From the NCBI RefSeq assembly GCF_964340395.1, contig NC_135554.1, forward strand, positions 13,505,251-13,569,250: a stretch of 64,000 nucleotides of DNA, written 5' to 3'. Numbering within the stretch: position 1 is the first letter of the stretch; each line of letters opens with the position of its first letter. Positions 1 through 24,416 of the stretch are shown here, piece by piece. The translations under genes were made by a program, and so were the position numbers. The DNA is from Glandiceps talaboti. Its lineage: Eukaryota > Hemichordata > Enteropneusta > Spengelidae. The notes below the pieces were generated by a model. It was not told the origin of the DNA, did not search any database, and saw only the letters and a list, made by a program, of their open reading frames with translations.

Positions 1-303
1 TAAATGGAAATGCATAATGATGAATTGCCCCAAGCGATGTGAAATGTACGAATCCCTATGGGGCAAATAGTATTGCCCATGCCAAACCCTCTTTGGACAC
101 TTGCGCTAGATGGAAGGAGCAGAAATTTGTTATTCTCAAAAATCACCCCTCAACACTTTTAAAAACTTTCCCAAAACGTGTCTATCTGTCATACTTGGTT
201 AATTACCAACCTAATTCTTAATTCTACCTAACTTTTGCTGTACACATTGTTTCAAAGTTATCTTCGACTCCATTTATGCATTTAATAAATCAATAAATCA
301 TAC

Positions 304-11591
<11,288 letters not shown>

Positions 11592-11610
11592 CTTGGTGCC
11601 TACCTACCCC

Positions 11611-11621
11611 CTTTTTATATA
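11611..11621 (-). promoter_or_regulatory. TATA box of copy A
   Basis: Minus-strand TATATAAAAAG about 30 bp upstream of the short noncoding exon. The same motif and spacing occur at 16,536 (copy B) and 54,154 (copy C), which supports a real core promoter. The transcription start near 11,591 is inferred from spacing only. Confidence 0.75.
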
Positions 11622-12125
11622 CAGTAGTTACATTTAAAAATAGTTACACTTCATAGGGAATAGGGAACTTGCAAACCCGCCATTTTGAATGTTACATCAT
11701 TTGAAATTTGAAAATAGATACTAATGAATTAGTATTGTAAACAATGTTGATATATTGTTTGTAACCACAAATATCAATCCATAGTCATCCAGACAATTGC
11801 TGTAGGTTCATTTTATCAGTAGCATCAGATTAGGTAATACGATAACCACATATAATCTCATAGTCCTTTGCATCTGAGCATGTCCTGTCTGGATTGCAAG
11901 TTCCCTATTGGCCCGGACTGTATAACAGTTACATGCGTGCAGTGTAGGGTGAGTTAAATGGATGAATTAATTGTCTGTGTCGGCAAATTATGCATTCTAC
12001 TCATTAATCCTAACGAGCAATCTCATTGGTAGAACCTAAATTCAGATTTGTTTTGTAAATGTTATATTCTTTAATTTGCAATGCCATAATCTACCATGTA
12101 TGGGTACTAATTGATAATGGCATGG

Positions 12126-12238
12126 ACACACACACACACACGTTATAGACATTACGAGAAAATGACATATTATAGCACGTTATAACGATTCAGACACACA
12201 GACACACAGACCCCCCCCCCCCCCCACACACACACACC
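12126..12238. repeat. (CA)n and poly-C simple repeats upstream of copy A
   Basis: CA runs flank a C run of about 15 bases near 12,210. The right-arm counterpart (15,915-16,030) has broken G runs instead, and copy C has long CA runs at 54,410-54,538. Confidence 0.7.
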
Positions 12239-13247
12239 TGTTAGGCGAAACAAATAATGAATGTGTGTTTCCGATAACATGGCCTCAGAAAATAGCCTAG
12301 GTAGGTCGGGATTTCATTTCATTTTATTTAATCTTTTTAATTTTGCTTGTTGGTATTTTTGAAAAATAGACCAAAACCATACGAAATGTCGGTCAGAATA
12401 CCACTTCTGTGATAATTTGATGAAATATGTACAGGTATCGCTGAGGAAGAAAACAGACGTACATGAAGGTTAAGAAGACAAAGAATTTCTTGACTTTTTT
12501 GTTTTAAATGTTTAAAAACAATATTAGGGTCAGCGGCTTATCAGAAAGACATTTTTTTTATTTAACAGACAGAAGACTAAATTTTGACATTACTTTAGTT
12601 TTTTTCATTAAATATGTGGTCTGTTTGACATTAAAAGAGATCATATGAATGGATTAACGCATTGTAAAGGGTACTTCTGTACCTTTAAATAGAATGATAG
12701 ACTTGTTACGTATGGGGAACACGTATAGTTAATGAAATCGAGACTTAGTACCCGTAGATGTATGTTAGCTGATCGTAGGTATGGCAAACGTAGGTTCAAA
12801 CAATTTCAGAACGGTTGTTCAAGAATAGTGATACTACATGTCAACTATGTGACTAAAAACTAAATTTACATGTAAATTGGTATAGAGAATGACATTTTGG
12901 CGTTTCTAAAAGTGGCATACTTAGACAACCATCATATCTTTGTTGATTTTGAAGCCGATGTTGCAGAGTTCTATATGTGTACAGTGATAATGAATGCATG
13001 ACACTTTATGCATAACTACGATAATCCTTGATCGGGTTGTCGGTTAAATTGTCTAAATATATCCTTTTGATTTATAAATAATCTCATAACTCACAAACAC
13101 TTTTTTGGAATTTGTTTTTATCCTTTCAGCATACAATTGGAAACCATGATGTGCGGATCCATCTTCAGTCGCTTGGTTTTATCACTAATAGTGATTTTAT
13201 CACAATAGGCTTGGGCGAGTTTTGGAAAAAAAAGGAGCCAGATAAAA

Positions 13248-13422
13248 ATGTATGTATGTATGTATGTATGTATGTATGTATGTATGTATGTATGTATGTA
13301 TGTATGTATGTATGTATGTATGTATGTATGTGTGTGTGTATGTGTGTGTGTATGTATGTATGTATGTATGTACAATGTACGTACGTACGTACGTACGTAT
13401 GTATGTATGTATGTATGTATGT
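13248..13422. repeat. (ATGT)n with (ACGT)n patch
   Basis: Long ATGT tract with a short GTACGTAC stretch near 13,380. The inverted counterpart is the ACAT tract on the other side of the foldback. Confidence 0.9.
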
Positions 13423-13586
13423 GATTTGCTTTCACCACAATGTGATGTCCATTTCCTATGATGTGCTGTGCTCTCATCACAACGTGATGGAAATTTGCAT
13501 TGATTTGATAGGCTATTACCATAACTTGTCTAAAACAGAATTGCCGTCCAGCAGTCAGTTGGATCATATCATAACACATATTAATA

Positions 13587-13699
13587 TGTATACATACATA
13601 CATACATACATACATACATACATACATACATACATACATACATACATACATACATACATACATACATACATACATACATACATACATACATACATACAT

Positions 13700-13766
<67 letters not shown>

Positions 13767-13951
13767 CACAGACACACATACAGACACACACACACATACA
13801 TACATACATACACACATATACATACATACATACATACATACATACATACATACATACGTACGTACGTACGTACGTACGTACATACATACATACATACATA
13901 CATACATACATACATACATACATACATACATACATACATACATACATACAT
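13587..13951. repeat. (ACAT)n-(CAGA)n-(ACGT)n compound microsatellite
   Basis: ATAC repeats to about 13,700, then CAGA repeats to about 13,765, mixed CA/ACAT, an ACGT patch near 13,858-13,880, then ACAT again. Confidence 0.9.
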
Positions 13952-14089
13952 TTTTATCTGGCCCCTTTTTTTCCAAAACTCGCCCAAGCCTATTGTGATA
14001 AAATCACTATTAGTGATAAAACCAAGCGACTGAAGATGGAACCGCACATCATGGTTTCCAATTGTATGCTGAAAGGATAAATACAAATT

Positions 14090-15038
14090 TCAAAAATGGT
14101 CTACCACATCAGCGTTCTCGCCATATTAGTAACCATATTAAAAAGAAAAAAAAAACAGTGAGAGGAAACAGTATTTAAAACTTTATATGAAACATACAGA
14201 AAATAATATTAGAAATCCGGAAAATCGCGAGAACAAATTGATTATTTGTCATTTTTTCCTGTGATTATATCTCAAATTGACCTCTAAACAGTGTGTGAAG
14301 TAATCTCTCCGAACAATAAGAGTGGTGATTGTTTTAGCGAAAGGACCAAATAACTAACAATTTCAAAATCGCCATGCGCAAGTTTGCGTATAATGTTTCG
14401 AGATATTTTGATTTTCAGATAAAATGGTCTCCGAGGCACATTCTACCTCATACGACTTGCCTTGAAACGGGTAGTTTAAGCATACACAGTGGAGGGGAAA
14501 GTATGCGTATCTGTGGTTTAAACAGACAGTCGGGATGAAACACATAATGATATTCCTTAGTACAGACTGATTACCTGGCAGACTTTCCTCTTGAAACATG
14601 CAGCCATGTACGTTGGTCGTATATAGCTTGGAAAGCAAATGTGGTTCCGCAGTAAACAGACAAGTTTGGCACCAGAGTATATAACAGCGGGTACTCGGTA
14701 ACGTGTGATGTCAACAGCAACCGGTACAAATTAATATTGTTGGGGCAGGCAGCTCAGAGCAACAGTCTGGTGTATAAACAGTTTGCCAAAGTTGAAAATT
14801 TGAGTTGAGTATTTATAAGAAAGCACATCGATACCATATATAAACAGCAATATGTACGCTGTTTTCGAAAACACCAACATGAAAACCATTTAATGGCTCA
14901 TAAAAGCCTCTATTTAGTTGATCTCTCTATATGATTCCACGTGACCTTCCTAATACTGCAAGTAGGTCTAGCATTGCACAATAGCCAACAATTACCCTTA
15001 AATTACAATAACACACATTTATTGATAATCATTCTCTA
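14090..15038. other. Single-copy spacer in palindrome, 5' flank of copy B
   Basis: Not part of either arm. Its reverse complement is found, split, in the 5' flank of copy C: 14,468-14,880 matches 54,690-55,085, 14,145-14,465 matches 61,785-62,105, and 13,950-14,140 matches 63,195-63,380. So it is ancestral upstream DNA of the B/C gene. ORFs here are interrupted in the homologous stretch, so I call it noncoding. Confidence 0.7.
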
Positions 15039-16535
15039 CCAAAAAAGTGTTTGTGAGTTATGATATATTTAGACAATTCAACCGACAACCCGATCAAGGA
15101 TTATCGTAGTTATGCATAAAGTGTCATGCATACATTATCACTGTACACATATAGAACTCTGCAACATCGGCTTCAAAATCAACAAAGATATGATGGTTGT
15201 CTAAGTATGCCACTTTTAGAAACGCCAAAATGTCATTCTCTATACCAATTTACATGTAAATTTAGTTTTTAGTCACATAGTTGACATGTAGTATCACTAT
15301 TCTTGAACAACCGTTCTGAAATTGTTTGAACCTACGTTTGCCATACCTACGATCAGCTAACATACATCTACGGGTACTAAGTCTCGATTTCATTAACTAT
15401 ACGTGTTCCCCCATACGTAACAAGTCTATCATTCTATTTAAGGGTACAGAAGTACCCTTTACAATGCGTTAATCCATTCATATGATCTTATTTAATGCCA
15501 AACAGACCACATATTTAATGGAAAAAAACTAAAGTAATGTCAAAATTTAGAGTCTTCTGTCTGTTAAATAAAAAAATGTCTTTCTGATAAGCCGCTGACC
15601 CTAATATTGTTTTTAAACATTTAAAACAAAAAAGTCAAGAAATTCTTTGTCTTCTTAACCTTCATGTACGTCTGTTTTCTTAACCTTCATGTACGTCTGT
15701 TTTCTTCCTCAGCGATACCTGTACACATTCCATCAAATTATCACAGAAGTGGTATTCTGACCGACATTTCGTATGGTTTTGGTCTATTTTTCAAAAATTC
15801 CAACAAGCAAAATTAAAAAGATTAAATAAAATGAAATGAAATCCCGACCTACCTAGGCTATTTTCTGAGGACATGTTATCGGAAACACACATTCATTATT
15901 TGTTTCGCCTAACAGGTGTGTGTGTGGGGGTGGGGGGTGGGGGGTCTGTGTGTCTGTGTGTCTGAATCGTTATAACGTGCTATAATATGTCATTTTCTCG
16001 TAATGTCTATAACGTGTGTGTGTGTGTGTGTCCATGCCATTATAAATTAGTACCCATACATGGTAGATTATGGCATTGCAAATTAAAGAATATAACATTT
16101 ACAAAACAAATCTGAATTTAGGTTCTACCAATGAGATTGCTCGTTAGGATTAATGAGTAGAATGCATAATTTGCCGACACAGAAAACTAATTCATCCATT
16201 TAACTCACCCTACACTGCACGCATGTAACTGTTATACAGTCCGGGCCAATAGGGAACTTGCAATCCAGACAGGGCATGCTCAGATGCAAAGGACTATGAG
16301 ATTATATGTGGTTATCGTATTACCTAATCTGATGCTACTGATAAAATGAACCTACAGCAATTGTCTGGATGACTATGGATTGATATTTGTGGTTACAAAC
16401 AATATATCAACATTGTTTACAATACTAATTCATTAGTATCTATTTTCAAATTTCAAATGATGTAACATTCAAAATGGCGGGTTTGCAAGTTCCCTATTCC
16501 CTATGAAGTGTAACTATTTTTAAATGTAACTACTG

Positions 16536-16546
16536 TATATAAAAAG
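16536..16546 (+). promoter_or_regulatory. TATA box of copy B
   Basis: TATATAAAAAG, a mirror image of the copy A box, about 30 bp before noncoding exon 1. Divergent from copy A's promoter, ~4.9 kb away. Confidence 0.75.
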
Positions 16547-16565
16547 GGGGTAGGTAGGCACCAAG

Positions 16566-16591
16566 CACAACCACCCTTGCAGTCCGTTAAG
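16566..16591 (+). other. Copy B noncoding exon 1
   Basis: Mirror of copy A exon 1; donor TTAAG|gtaagttg at 16,592. Start inferred from TATA spacing. Confidence 0.6.
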
Positions 16592-17477
16592 GTAAGTTGA
16601 TAGTTAAAAAATTACACATATTTAAAATTTTTAAAAAGAAAGTTTAAGTTTGTGTTGTAGATATTTATTTCCGTAGTACATTGTTGAAGGATCTGCAGTG
16701 AGGATGGTAACGTAGCGATTCAAATTGAAACATTTGAGCTCATTGGCTTTTTATTCTGACGAAAACGTCACCATCTCTGTCGATTGGGCACAAAGATATA
16801 CATACGTAGGAAGACAAAATGCTATGATAGTATATAACATTGTCACGCGCAAATTTTTTAGGGATAAACGTTATCTCAAAATGTGACTATCTTATGTTTC
16901 GAAATTGTCATCAAACATGAAAATGGTAATTTTATTGACAGAACGAATAAGCTGAACAATCACATTTTTTTCAACGATTGTCAACAATACAAAGAACAAG
17001 CTTCCATGTGGCAAAGTTTTAGTTAAAAATTGAAAGGTTTGAAATCAAATGCTACGGATTTACAAAAAAATCGAACCAAAATAAAAATGCAGAGGTCATA
17101 ATTCGGAAGTCACATATACATATACGCTATCTTTTGAAAAAAAAGAGCGACCGAATCACTAACAGTGTTAGTTTGGCGAATAAGTAACTTTTTAGTATGA
17201 ATGTTATTTCTGGTGGGAATATATCTATTCAGGTACAGAACAAGGAATCGGTATCATGTTCTCAATTCCAGGATTGTCAAATATCATTCTGTTTGCAATT
17301 ATATATTTGATGAATCCGCTCTGAATCTGAGACTGTGCAAAAGGCGTATTGGAAGTTAAATTTCTTCACCGAAAAGCCGCAAACAATATCACAAAAAATC
17401 ATTTGGAAAATACTATTTTACGCTAGATAATTCCATGAGTAGATGACGGCGTGTTGATTTTTGTTTCATATTTGCAG

Positions 17478-17600
17478 ATTGAGTGCCGGACAAACATTCG
17501 CTGTACTCTGTTGTGTGTGACAACAGAACGTTGGCGAAGATGAAATTCACCGTCGCACTTTTCCCTGTGTTCCTTGTCATTACCCAAGCAGCAACAGCAG
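17478..17600 (+). CDS. Copy B exon 2: signal peptide
   Basis: Acceptor atatttgcag|ATTG, ATG at 17,540, 61 coding bases ending at G|gtatgtc. The peptide is like copy A except TQAATA at the C-region (Ala to Thr). Phase 1 at the donor is retained although the downstream gene has decayed. Confidence 0.8.
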
Positions 17601-19290
17601 GTATGTCAAAATATCCATGATTGGTTTTCTGAAAAAGACAATATTTGATTCATTTTTGTTTTCTTATATGACACGTGGAATGATTGACATGGTTAATGAT
17701 TTCGTGAGTCATGTCAAACCGACCACACGACTTGTTTCTAACCAATTTACTCAATTTATGATTAATAGAATACTTAAAACAATATAAAGGTTTGTTTGTG
17801 AAGTTTTCGATGAATATACACTAGTCACGCACTCATTATATGTTTGAATCAATGATAACGGACTTGAGATATTGACGAATTGAACCCGACACGGTCTTAC
17901 TGTCGAGAAACCTTCCCTTTGACATGCTTTATATGCCCCAAGAATGTCATCTGAAAGTTGCGTATGTTGAAACTGCCCACAAAGCATGTCAACTGAAAGT
18001 TGGGTATGTTGAAACTGTTCAGTTTGTACCCTAACCATTGCAATCGGTTTTTGAGCATCGTTGAGTTTCGGCAGTGTCAAAATACACCTAATCATATGAT
18101 GGTATGATATATGTTAGTTAGAAAGTCCTTCATACTGACTACTGCACTCGATACCCAGTCCATACAGGCACAGACAAGTATTACTTGTCTGTGATACAGG
18201 CTATTAAATGGGGTACGAATTTTAATATGTTAATGAGATGTCCCTCCAAATCCGAGACGCTATCAATGCACTGCATGCTGCAGTGACCGTTGGAGAACCT
18301 GACTTGGTTTTTTTCGCTCAAGAAATAGAGGATTTTATCAGTCGTTACAGTATTTTAGGTTATCGACTGTCTTTTTTATGAAGGTAGGTATGTTGTTATG
18401 CAAAATTTGAACATGAATAGAGTAATTTAGTGACTTTTACATGATCTGTTCTGTGTTCGTTAACTCAATTTTCAGTAAATTGACATCTGTATGAATTACA
18501 GAATCATGGTCACTATGTTTCAAAATTAGAATTTTTTGAAATTTTACATCATATATTTATTGTTTTTTGTTTGATTTTGGTCGTTTCAAGGCATAATTCC
18601 ATGAAAAACGGCCGATAGAAATCACACTTGTAATAATCAATATGGCCGTCAACCAGACGTATATATTACACTGTGCCACTGACATATTTTCCTGAGAAAA
18701 GAGCTAGATTTTAGCGCAGAACCTCATGTAATCAACATTTTATTTTTTGTAAATTTGCTACCAATACCAACGACAAAGGAATTATATGTAAAACACCAAA
18801 ACAAGCCCTGAATGCATATGTTTGTGACGTTTCTTATTTTGGCGGGAAAATACAATGTGACTCCTTTACATTACATGCATGCCAATCATTAAAATCAGGG
18901 CAAAAATGACATCGAAGTTCATGTATCACTGTATTATCTAGTTCGAGAGAAAATACAACATCGTCACTCCACACACTCGTTTGGCAGTTTTGGTATAACT
19001 TTTTGCTCTTTCTTTTTTTCGCGACTAAATACTGTGGGAGGCTGTGATCCAGTTGTCGACTTACTCAAAACACAACAACAGAAATTACTAAAAGCAGAAG
19101 AAAACACACACCCACACACACATTCTCCACAGCAAAACAAAACATAGATCAGCGATTGTATATTCTATGAGTAGTCATATGAAGAAAAAAATTCAAATCA
19201 TTTAAATTAGTTTGACGAGTTTAATACAGTATTTTACGACCCTTTATTAATGCTATTGAGATACTGCACAGATACATTCAAGGCCATCGC

Positions 19291-21926
19291 CAGGGGGGAC
19301 GATGCCTGTCACGTGACACGCTATCGCGTCAGCGCAATGAAGCTCAGTATTGATACACTGTCGAGTGCACTTCCTGCCTACCCCTAGCACTGTGTACTAC
19401 CGGATACAAATTCGCTGTTGACAACAGATTGACAAGGTACGTACATTTTCACGTTTCATACGTTTTAAATTCGTCTTTCCTTTATTTTTGCCATCGTAAT
19501 TTATTATGTGTACTGGTACCAAATCAGATCGAAAAGTATTCAGCGACGTCACCGTGTATACCATACCGTACGTGTACATGCCGGCCTGCAGTTCATTGTA
19601 TTTGTAGTTCGGTATATACGCGATATACGGTAGGTCGCGGTCGTGAAAAAAGCACATGGATATTCCATTTTCTAGAATGAACTTCAAGGCAGCATTTGTT
19701 GGATACCTACATGTCCATTGATAATTAATGACTGTGATAGTTGTGACATTCAACGCCCAGCAAGCGATGTCTACGTCTAGTACGCTAGTGTGCAAGCTCG
19801 AGGTCAGGTGATCAGTGCACTACGCCTGGCATAACGTACCGCACCCGCCCATAAGTTTACGTTCTTTCTGTGTTCTCTGTCTTGCCGTACTTACTGAAAA
19901 ATGAAGTTTCATTCGTGTCGACAAGTAAACTATGTAGTTGTTTAACATTTTTACATGTGTATTGTTTCAGATACGTGCTGTTCCCAGTGAAATGAAACTT
20001 CGACGCATTTCTTGCAGAGAGAGTGAGGAGTACTCCCGTCAGAAATATTATGTGATCGCTGCATAATGTATCCAGGGTGGCCCTAGTTATACGACAATGA
20101 CACGAAAAAATGTATTATATAAAATAAAATAAAAATGTGAGATTTACGGTGTTTTTTTTTTGTATTTATAACAGCATTTCTGGCAAAGTGGTTTGTTCGA
20201 AAGTGTATGGTACTATTACTAGTACAACGTTACATTAGGGGTAGACCATTCGATATCCTGGGGGGGGGGGGGGGCTTGGAAGATTGGTGGAGAGTCATTA
20301 TTTTTTTCCCCACCTGCTTGCCTGAGCATTATTTTTTTTCTCCTTCGCCTATGCTGGCAACTTTTTTTTTCTTTGCTTCTTTGAGATATCCAGATTTTTT
20401 TTTTACGTCAACGTTGAACACCTACATTTGTTGCCACAATTTTCTGTGTGGTTTTCACACAAGGTAATACAGAGAGTAAAAAGATGCTGTTCTATAACAC
20501 ACAGATATTATTTAGAAAACTACATATTTCACACGTTTGATTTTCAATTAAATAAACATCATTGACAGTTTTTATGCCATGGTATGATGACACACTGAAA
20601 ATACAAATCGGAAACTTGATTGGTGAGCTCAGACATTTAGATAGACCGGTCAGTTTCTCCAGCTTGGGGGGATGGGGGGTGTCAGTGTTAATTATTTTCC
20701 ATTGGGCCAACAAAAAGTCACTGACCCCATGAATAAAGTTTCATAGCATCTGACAGTAAGCTGTAGAGGAAGAGCTTTAAGACTGGGATATGTGTACCTC
20801 TTGTGTGAGTGTGTGTGAATGGGGGGGGGGGGGGTTCTAGGGGGTCTCCCCCGAGAAGCCCTGGAGGATTTTTACTTCTAAAGGCAATGTTTAGGCCATT
20901 CACAGACACTTGCAGACAATAATTAAGTTCTTTTACAAAATTACCGTTACAAAACAGTCAAGTTCACTTTTGCCCCAAAGTGCAAGATAAGTGAAGCACT
21001 GATTGTGAAACAGCCAAAAAATTACATGTAACTAGTGTGGTAGCTAGGTAATACATGTATTATATGTATAATTGTATGTATAGTTATGTTTGAACCCTTA
21101 CATGAAGTAATATTTAAACCATTTATGAAAGAAACAGAGACAAGAACAAATATATATATGTACCACAGGCTAACGAAACTGACTGGTCCCTGACATGTGT
21201 TTGAAACTGTTCGTCATGATTTGACAAGTGTCTTGGTTGAAGAGATACGAGCAGGTTGAACAGTATACTCGAACCTGTGCATCATTTCCCTATCAAGATA
21301 TTTTTTTTTCTAGCAGCAGTGGTCCATCTTTTTTTTTCCATCACCAACTCGTATCCGGATTTTTTTTTTCCAGCAAATCCACTTGGCATCTTTTTTTTTT
21401 CCCGAAATCTTCCAAGCCCCCCCCCCCCCAGGACATCAAATGGTCCACCCCTTATAGGAATATGACGAGGCGTGCGTCGCCATCTTGAAATTAAGACAGT
21501 TTCGACTACTCTTTGATGCTACCGTATAGTCATTATTCGTGGAGCACTTAGTGGTGGCAAGATATAACGTAAATTATCATGAATCAAAATGTATGATTTT
21601 TTTCATTGAATACATGGTGTTCTTCTGTGAAAAAAACATCGGAAAATAGCGTTCGTCGAAAGCTCTGACCAAGTAGTTTGACCTGTCTCCTGCATTCGAA
21701 CATAAATAATTTCACAACTGGACGTTTTTGATATTATTTAAGCAGTTTGGGATGATGCTTTATAGCTTTACAACAAATGTGGAATTTTTCTTGAGAAATT
21801 ATTTACATATACACTCAAAATTCATTGATACTCGCTTGTACTAAGTTGTAGTGCAGCGGGGTCACGCTCTATTGTTCTAGGGGTCAAACAATATCACGTG
21901 GTAGGTATCGTCCCCCCCCCCCCCCG
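19291..21926. mobile_element. hAT-like DNA transposon, 2,636 bp, in the right arm only
   Basis: Flanked by an 8-bp direct repeat GCCATCGC (19,283-19,290 and 21,927-21,934). The left arm keeps the empty site with one copy (GCGATGGC at 8,859-8,866). Ends are inverted: CAGGGGGGACGATGCC against CGG(G)n-ACGATACC, followed by CACGTGA. An 8-bp target duplication and CAGGG-type ends fit the hAT superfamily. I see no transposase; ORFs inside (e.g. 132 codons at 19,397-19,795, minus) are unrecognised. Non-autonomous, carrying a nested element. Confidence 0.85.
20238..21451. mobile_element. Nested foldback transposon within the hAT-like element
   Basis: Ends GGGGTAGACCATTCGATAT and, inverted, GGGGTGGACCATTTGATGT, each followed by a CCTGGGGG run and CTTGGAAGAT/ATCTTCCAAG. 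Flanked by TTA on both sides (20,235-20,237 and 21,452-21,454), a likely 3-bp target duplication. Subterminal T8-T10 blocks recur at both ends in the same orientation. No coding capacity seen. Confidence 0.7.
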
Positions 21927-23244
21927 GCCATCGCAGCCCCAAGCGTACACACACGGTAGCGGTACACTATTACATCACAGGTATATGGTTACATCCCAGT
22001 CTAAGTAATTTTCTAACTACACGTCAAATTGACATCCGTACGATGTATGGACAACACAAGGTAAAGACTTCAAATTTGGCACAGATAATGGATATAAACA
22101 ACGATTTTAGTCTTCAAACTTTTGTGATATTTCGAGTATTATGAACCCACTTTGCCAGCAACGGAAAATTCAACACAGACGTACGTAGGTACCCACAATC
22201 ATTAACTTGAGACCTTGCAAGGTCAGAATAAAATCTGTACGAAATATAGACCACATAAGGTAGAGACACCACATTTGGCACAGATAATGACTATAAACTA
22301 AACTTTTAGTCCTGAATTTCTTTTTTTCAAGCATCGCAACGCTCCAAGCCAGAAGGACAAAGTTCAACACAGACACAGCACAACCACAATCATTAGCATC
22401 AACCGTAATTTGACGACTTGCAAATTTCCTGTCATAACATTTATTCAATATAAGTACGCATTGTATGAGTTTATTAATACATAATAAGAAAAATTACCTT
22501 GGATATTTAGTCAAAACACGATTTACAGGATTGTAAGCCACGGAAACTTCCATGTAGTCCTCACACGATGTTGACAAGACCACCATCCTGAAGGCGTACG
22601 CCAGAACGAGGCTCTGCAGCAAGATATTAATGTTACATAATTTGCTAACCAGTCTTTAGACTGCATACTCTTGTGTAGTTATTTTAGGACTTCCACCAAA
22701 CCATATAAATCTACCATCGTGACAGCGTACGCCAGAACAAGGCTATGCAGCAAGACATTAATATTACGCAATTTGCTACCTAGTCTTTAGACTGCATACT
22801 CGTCTGTAGTTATTTTAAGACTTCCGCCAAACCATATTAATCTACCAGCAACATTTCTGAATCTAGGGAACACCTAGCGAAAGTGTACAGTATGGTACAC
22901 TACATTAAACTAACAGTAGAAATCAACTTCCGCGTCCATACATAATAATGAAAAATATCTTTACGAATATATGCGTTCTTTTTAATAATGGTCTCACATT
23001 GGGCTGTACTTTGAGATACTTAGTCAGCAGTGTTTTATCTTTCAATCTTGATTCTGGGCAGAAATATGCGATATTACATTATAATACATTAAAATAACCT
23101 CATTTAAATTACATATCACAAATATCTGATACCAGTGTCACAGTGTGTGATGTATTACATAATTAGTATCCTAGTCACAAGTTGTTTCTTATTCGGCTTC
23201 GTTGCTAGAGCAACCACACTACGGTGATACTCTCAATACAATAC

Positions 23245-23260
23245 TACATACATACATACA

Positions 23261-23292
<32 letters not shown>

Positions 23293-23331
23293 CATACATA
23301 CATACATACATACATACATACATACATACAT
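23245..23331. repeat. (ACAT)n microsatellite, right arm
   Basis: Mirror of 7,307-7,414 but ~20 bp shorter. Confidence 0.9.
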
Positions 23332-23510
23332 AACTCGGAGTTTCACGCATTGTGCGATCATCACATATTGTAGAGATTGTCTGATGATCGCAAAATGCGT
23401 GAAACTTCGAGTTACAACCAAGAAAGAGTTCCAGTACTACAAAAACTATTACGCTCCGCCACTGCAGTATAAAGCACTCTCTTAGCAGATTGATACTAAC
23501 AGAGTTGCTG

Positions 23511-23552
23511 GCAAAGTGGGTTCATAATACTCGAAATATCACCCTATGATTG
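23511..23552. other. Rearrangement junction at outer end of right arm
   Basis: About 40 bp identical to the reverse complement of 22,117-22,160 lie between the arm end and the truncated hevein exon. A short templated, inverted filler at the breakpoint. Confidence 0.65.
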
Positions 23553-23605
23553 GTGTGGTAATACAGCGGACCACTGTGATTGCGATGGTTGCATTGATTA
23601 TAGAG
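23540..23605 (+). pseudogene. Copy B hevein-like exon fragment 1
   Basis: 3' part only: PYDWCGNTADHC and CDGCIDYR, then intact donor AGAG|gtatga. No acceptor or first four cysteines; cut at the palindrome junction. Confidence 0.8.
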
Positions 23606-23931
23606 GTATGATTTATTAAATGTATAAATGGAGTCAAAGATAACTTTGAAACAATATGTACAGCAAGATTGAGATAGAGTTAAGAATTAAGTTGGTAAAT
23701 AACCAATGATTTTGTAGAAATCCCAGATTGTAACAGACATACACGTTTTGGGAGAGCTTTTAAAAGTGTTGAGGGGTGATTTTGGAGAATATTAAATTTC
23801 TGCTCCTTCCATCTAGGACCAGTGTCCAAACAGGGTTTGTCATGGGCAATACCATTCGCCCCATTGACATTTGTACATTTTACATCGCTCTCAATTTATA
23901 CACATTTTCTCTGTCTAATGAATTGTAATAG

Positions 23932-24102
23932 TTCCCCCCAAGAAATGGAGGGATGACTTCCATTGTGGACCCAACTATCCCCTGGAAGATGGTAGTCCTA
24001 CACTGTGTGATCCTGACTCAGATTTCCCATGCTGTTCACCCTATGATTGGTGTGGTAATACAGCGGACCACTGTGATTGCGATGGTTGCATTGATTATAG
24101 AG
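23932..24102 (+). CDS. Copy B hevein-like exon 2 (intact)
   Basis: 171 bp, phase 1-1, acceptor aatag|TT, donor AGAG|gtatga. Encodes [52 protein letters not shown]. Eight cysteines. Could splice in frame directly from the signal exon. Confidence 0.75.
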
Positions 24103-24416
24103 GTATGATTTATTAAATGTATAAATGGACTCGAAGATAACTTTGAAACAATATGTACAGCAAGATTGAGATAGAGTTAAGAATTAAGTTGGTAAATAAC
24201 CGATGATTTTGTAGAAATCCCAGAATATAACAGACATACAAGTTTTGGGAGAGCTTTTAAAAGTGTTGAGAGGTGATTTTGGAGAATATCAAATTTCTGC
24301 TCCTTCCATCTAGGACCAGTGTCCAAACAGGGTTCCTTCATGGGCAATACCATTCGCCCCATTGACATTTGTACATTTCACATCGCTCACAATTTATGCA
24401 CATTTTCTGATTCAGT

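Larger units (their letters stand above)
13112..14086. mobile_element. Foldback element at the palindrome centre
   Basis: Arms of about 140 bp (13,112-13,250 and 13,950-14,086) are inverted copies, containing ATCACTAATAGTGAT. The inside is mainly ATGT/ACAT, ACGT and CAGA simple repeats, plus ~150 bp of unique sequence with a GTGATGTGC-type motif. One arm recurs alone at about 63,262-63,385. Apparent long ORFs here (Met-Tyr-Val-Cys and Tyr-Ile-His-Thr repeats) are microsatellite translations. A non-autonomous transposon or a rearrangement hot spot. Confidence 0.65.
15039..23510. repeat. Large palindrome, right arm
   Basis: Reverse complement of 7,132-13,107 plus a 2.64-kb insertion. Removing that insertion and its duplicated 8 bp gives 5,828 bp against 5,976 bp on the left; the 148-bp difference is mostly one 131-bp unit. 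It carries the promoter and signal exon of copy B. Confidence 0.9.

Noticed and set aside
13112-14086. Long ORFs of 322 codons on both strands with Met-Tyr-Val-Cys or Tyr-Ile-His-Thr repeats
   Set aside because: They are translations of ATGT/ACAT/CAGA microsatellites, open on both strands by composition, with no domain or splice support.
19397-19795. 132-codon minus-strand ORF in the hAT-like element
   Set aside because: No zinc finger, dimerisation or DDE motifs of hAT transposases; no recognisable domain.
22170-22448. 92-codon ORF in the right arm
   Set aside because: The mirrored left-arm sequence at about 8,340-8,620 carries frame-disrupting changes; intronic.
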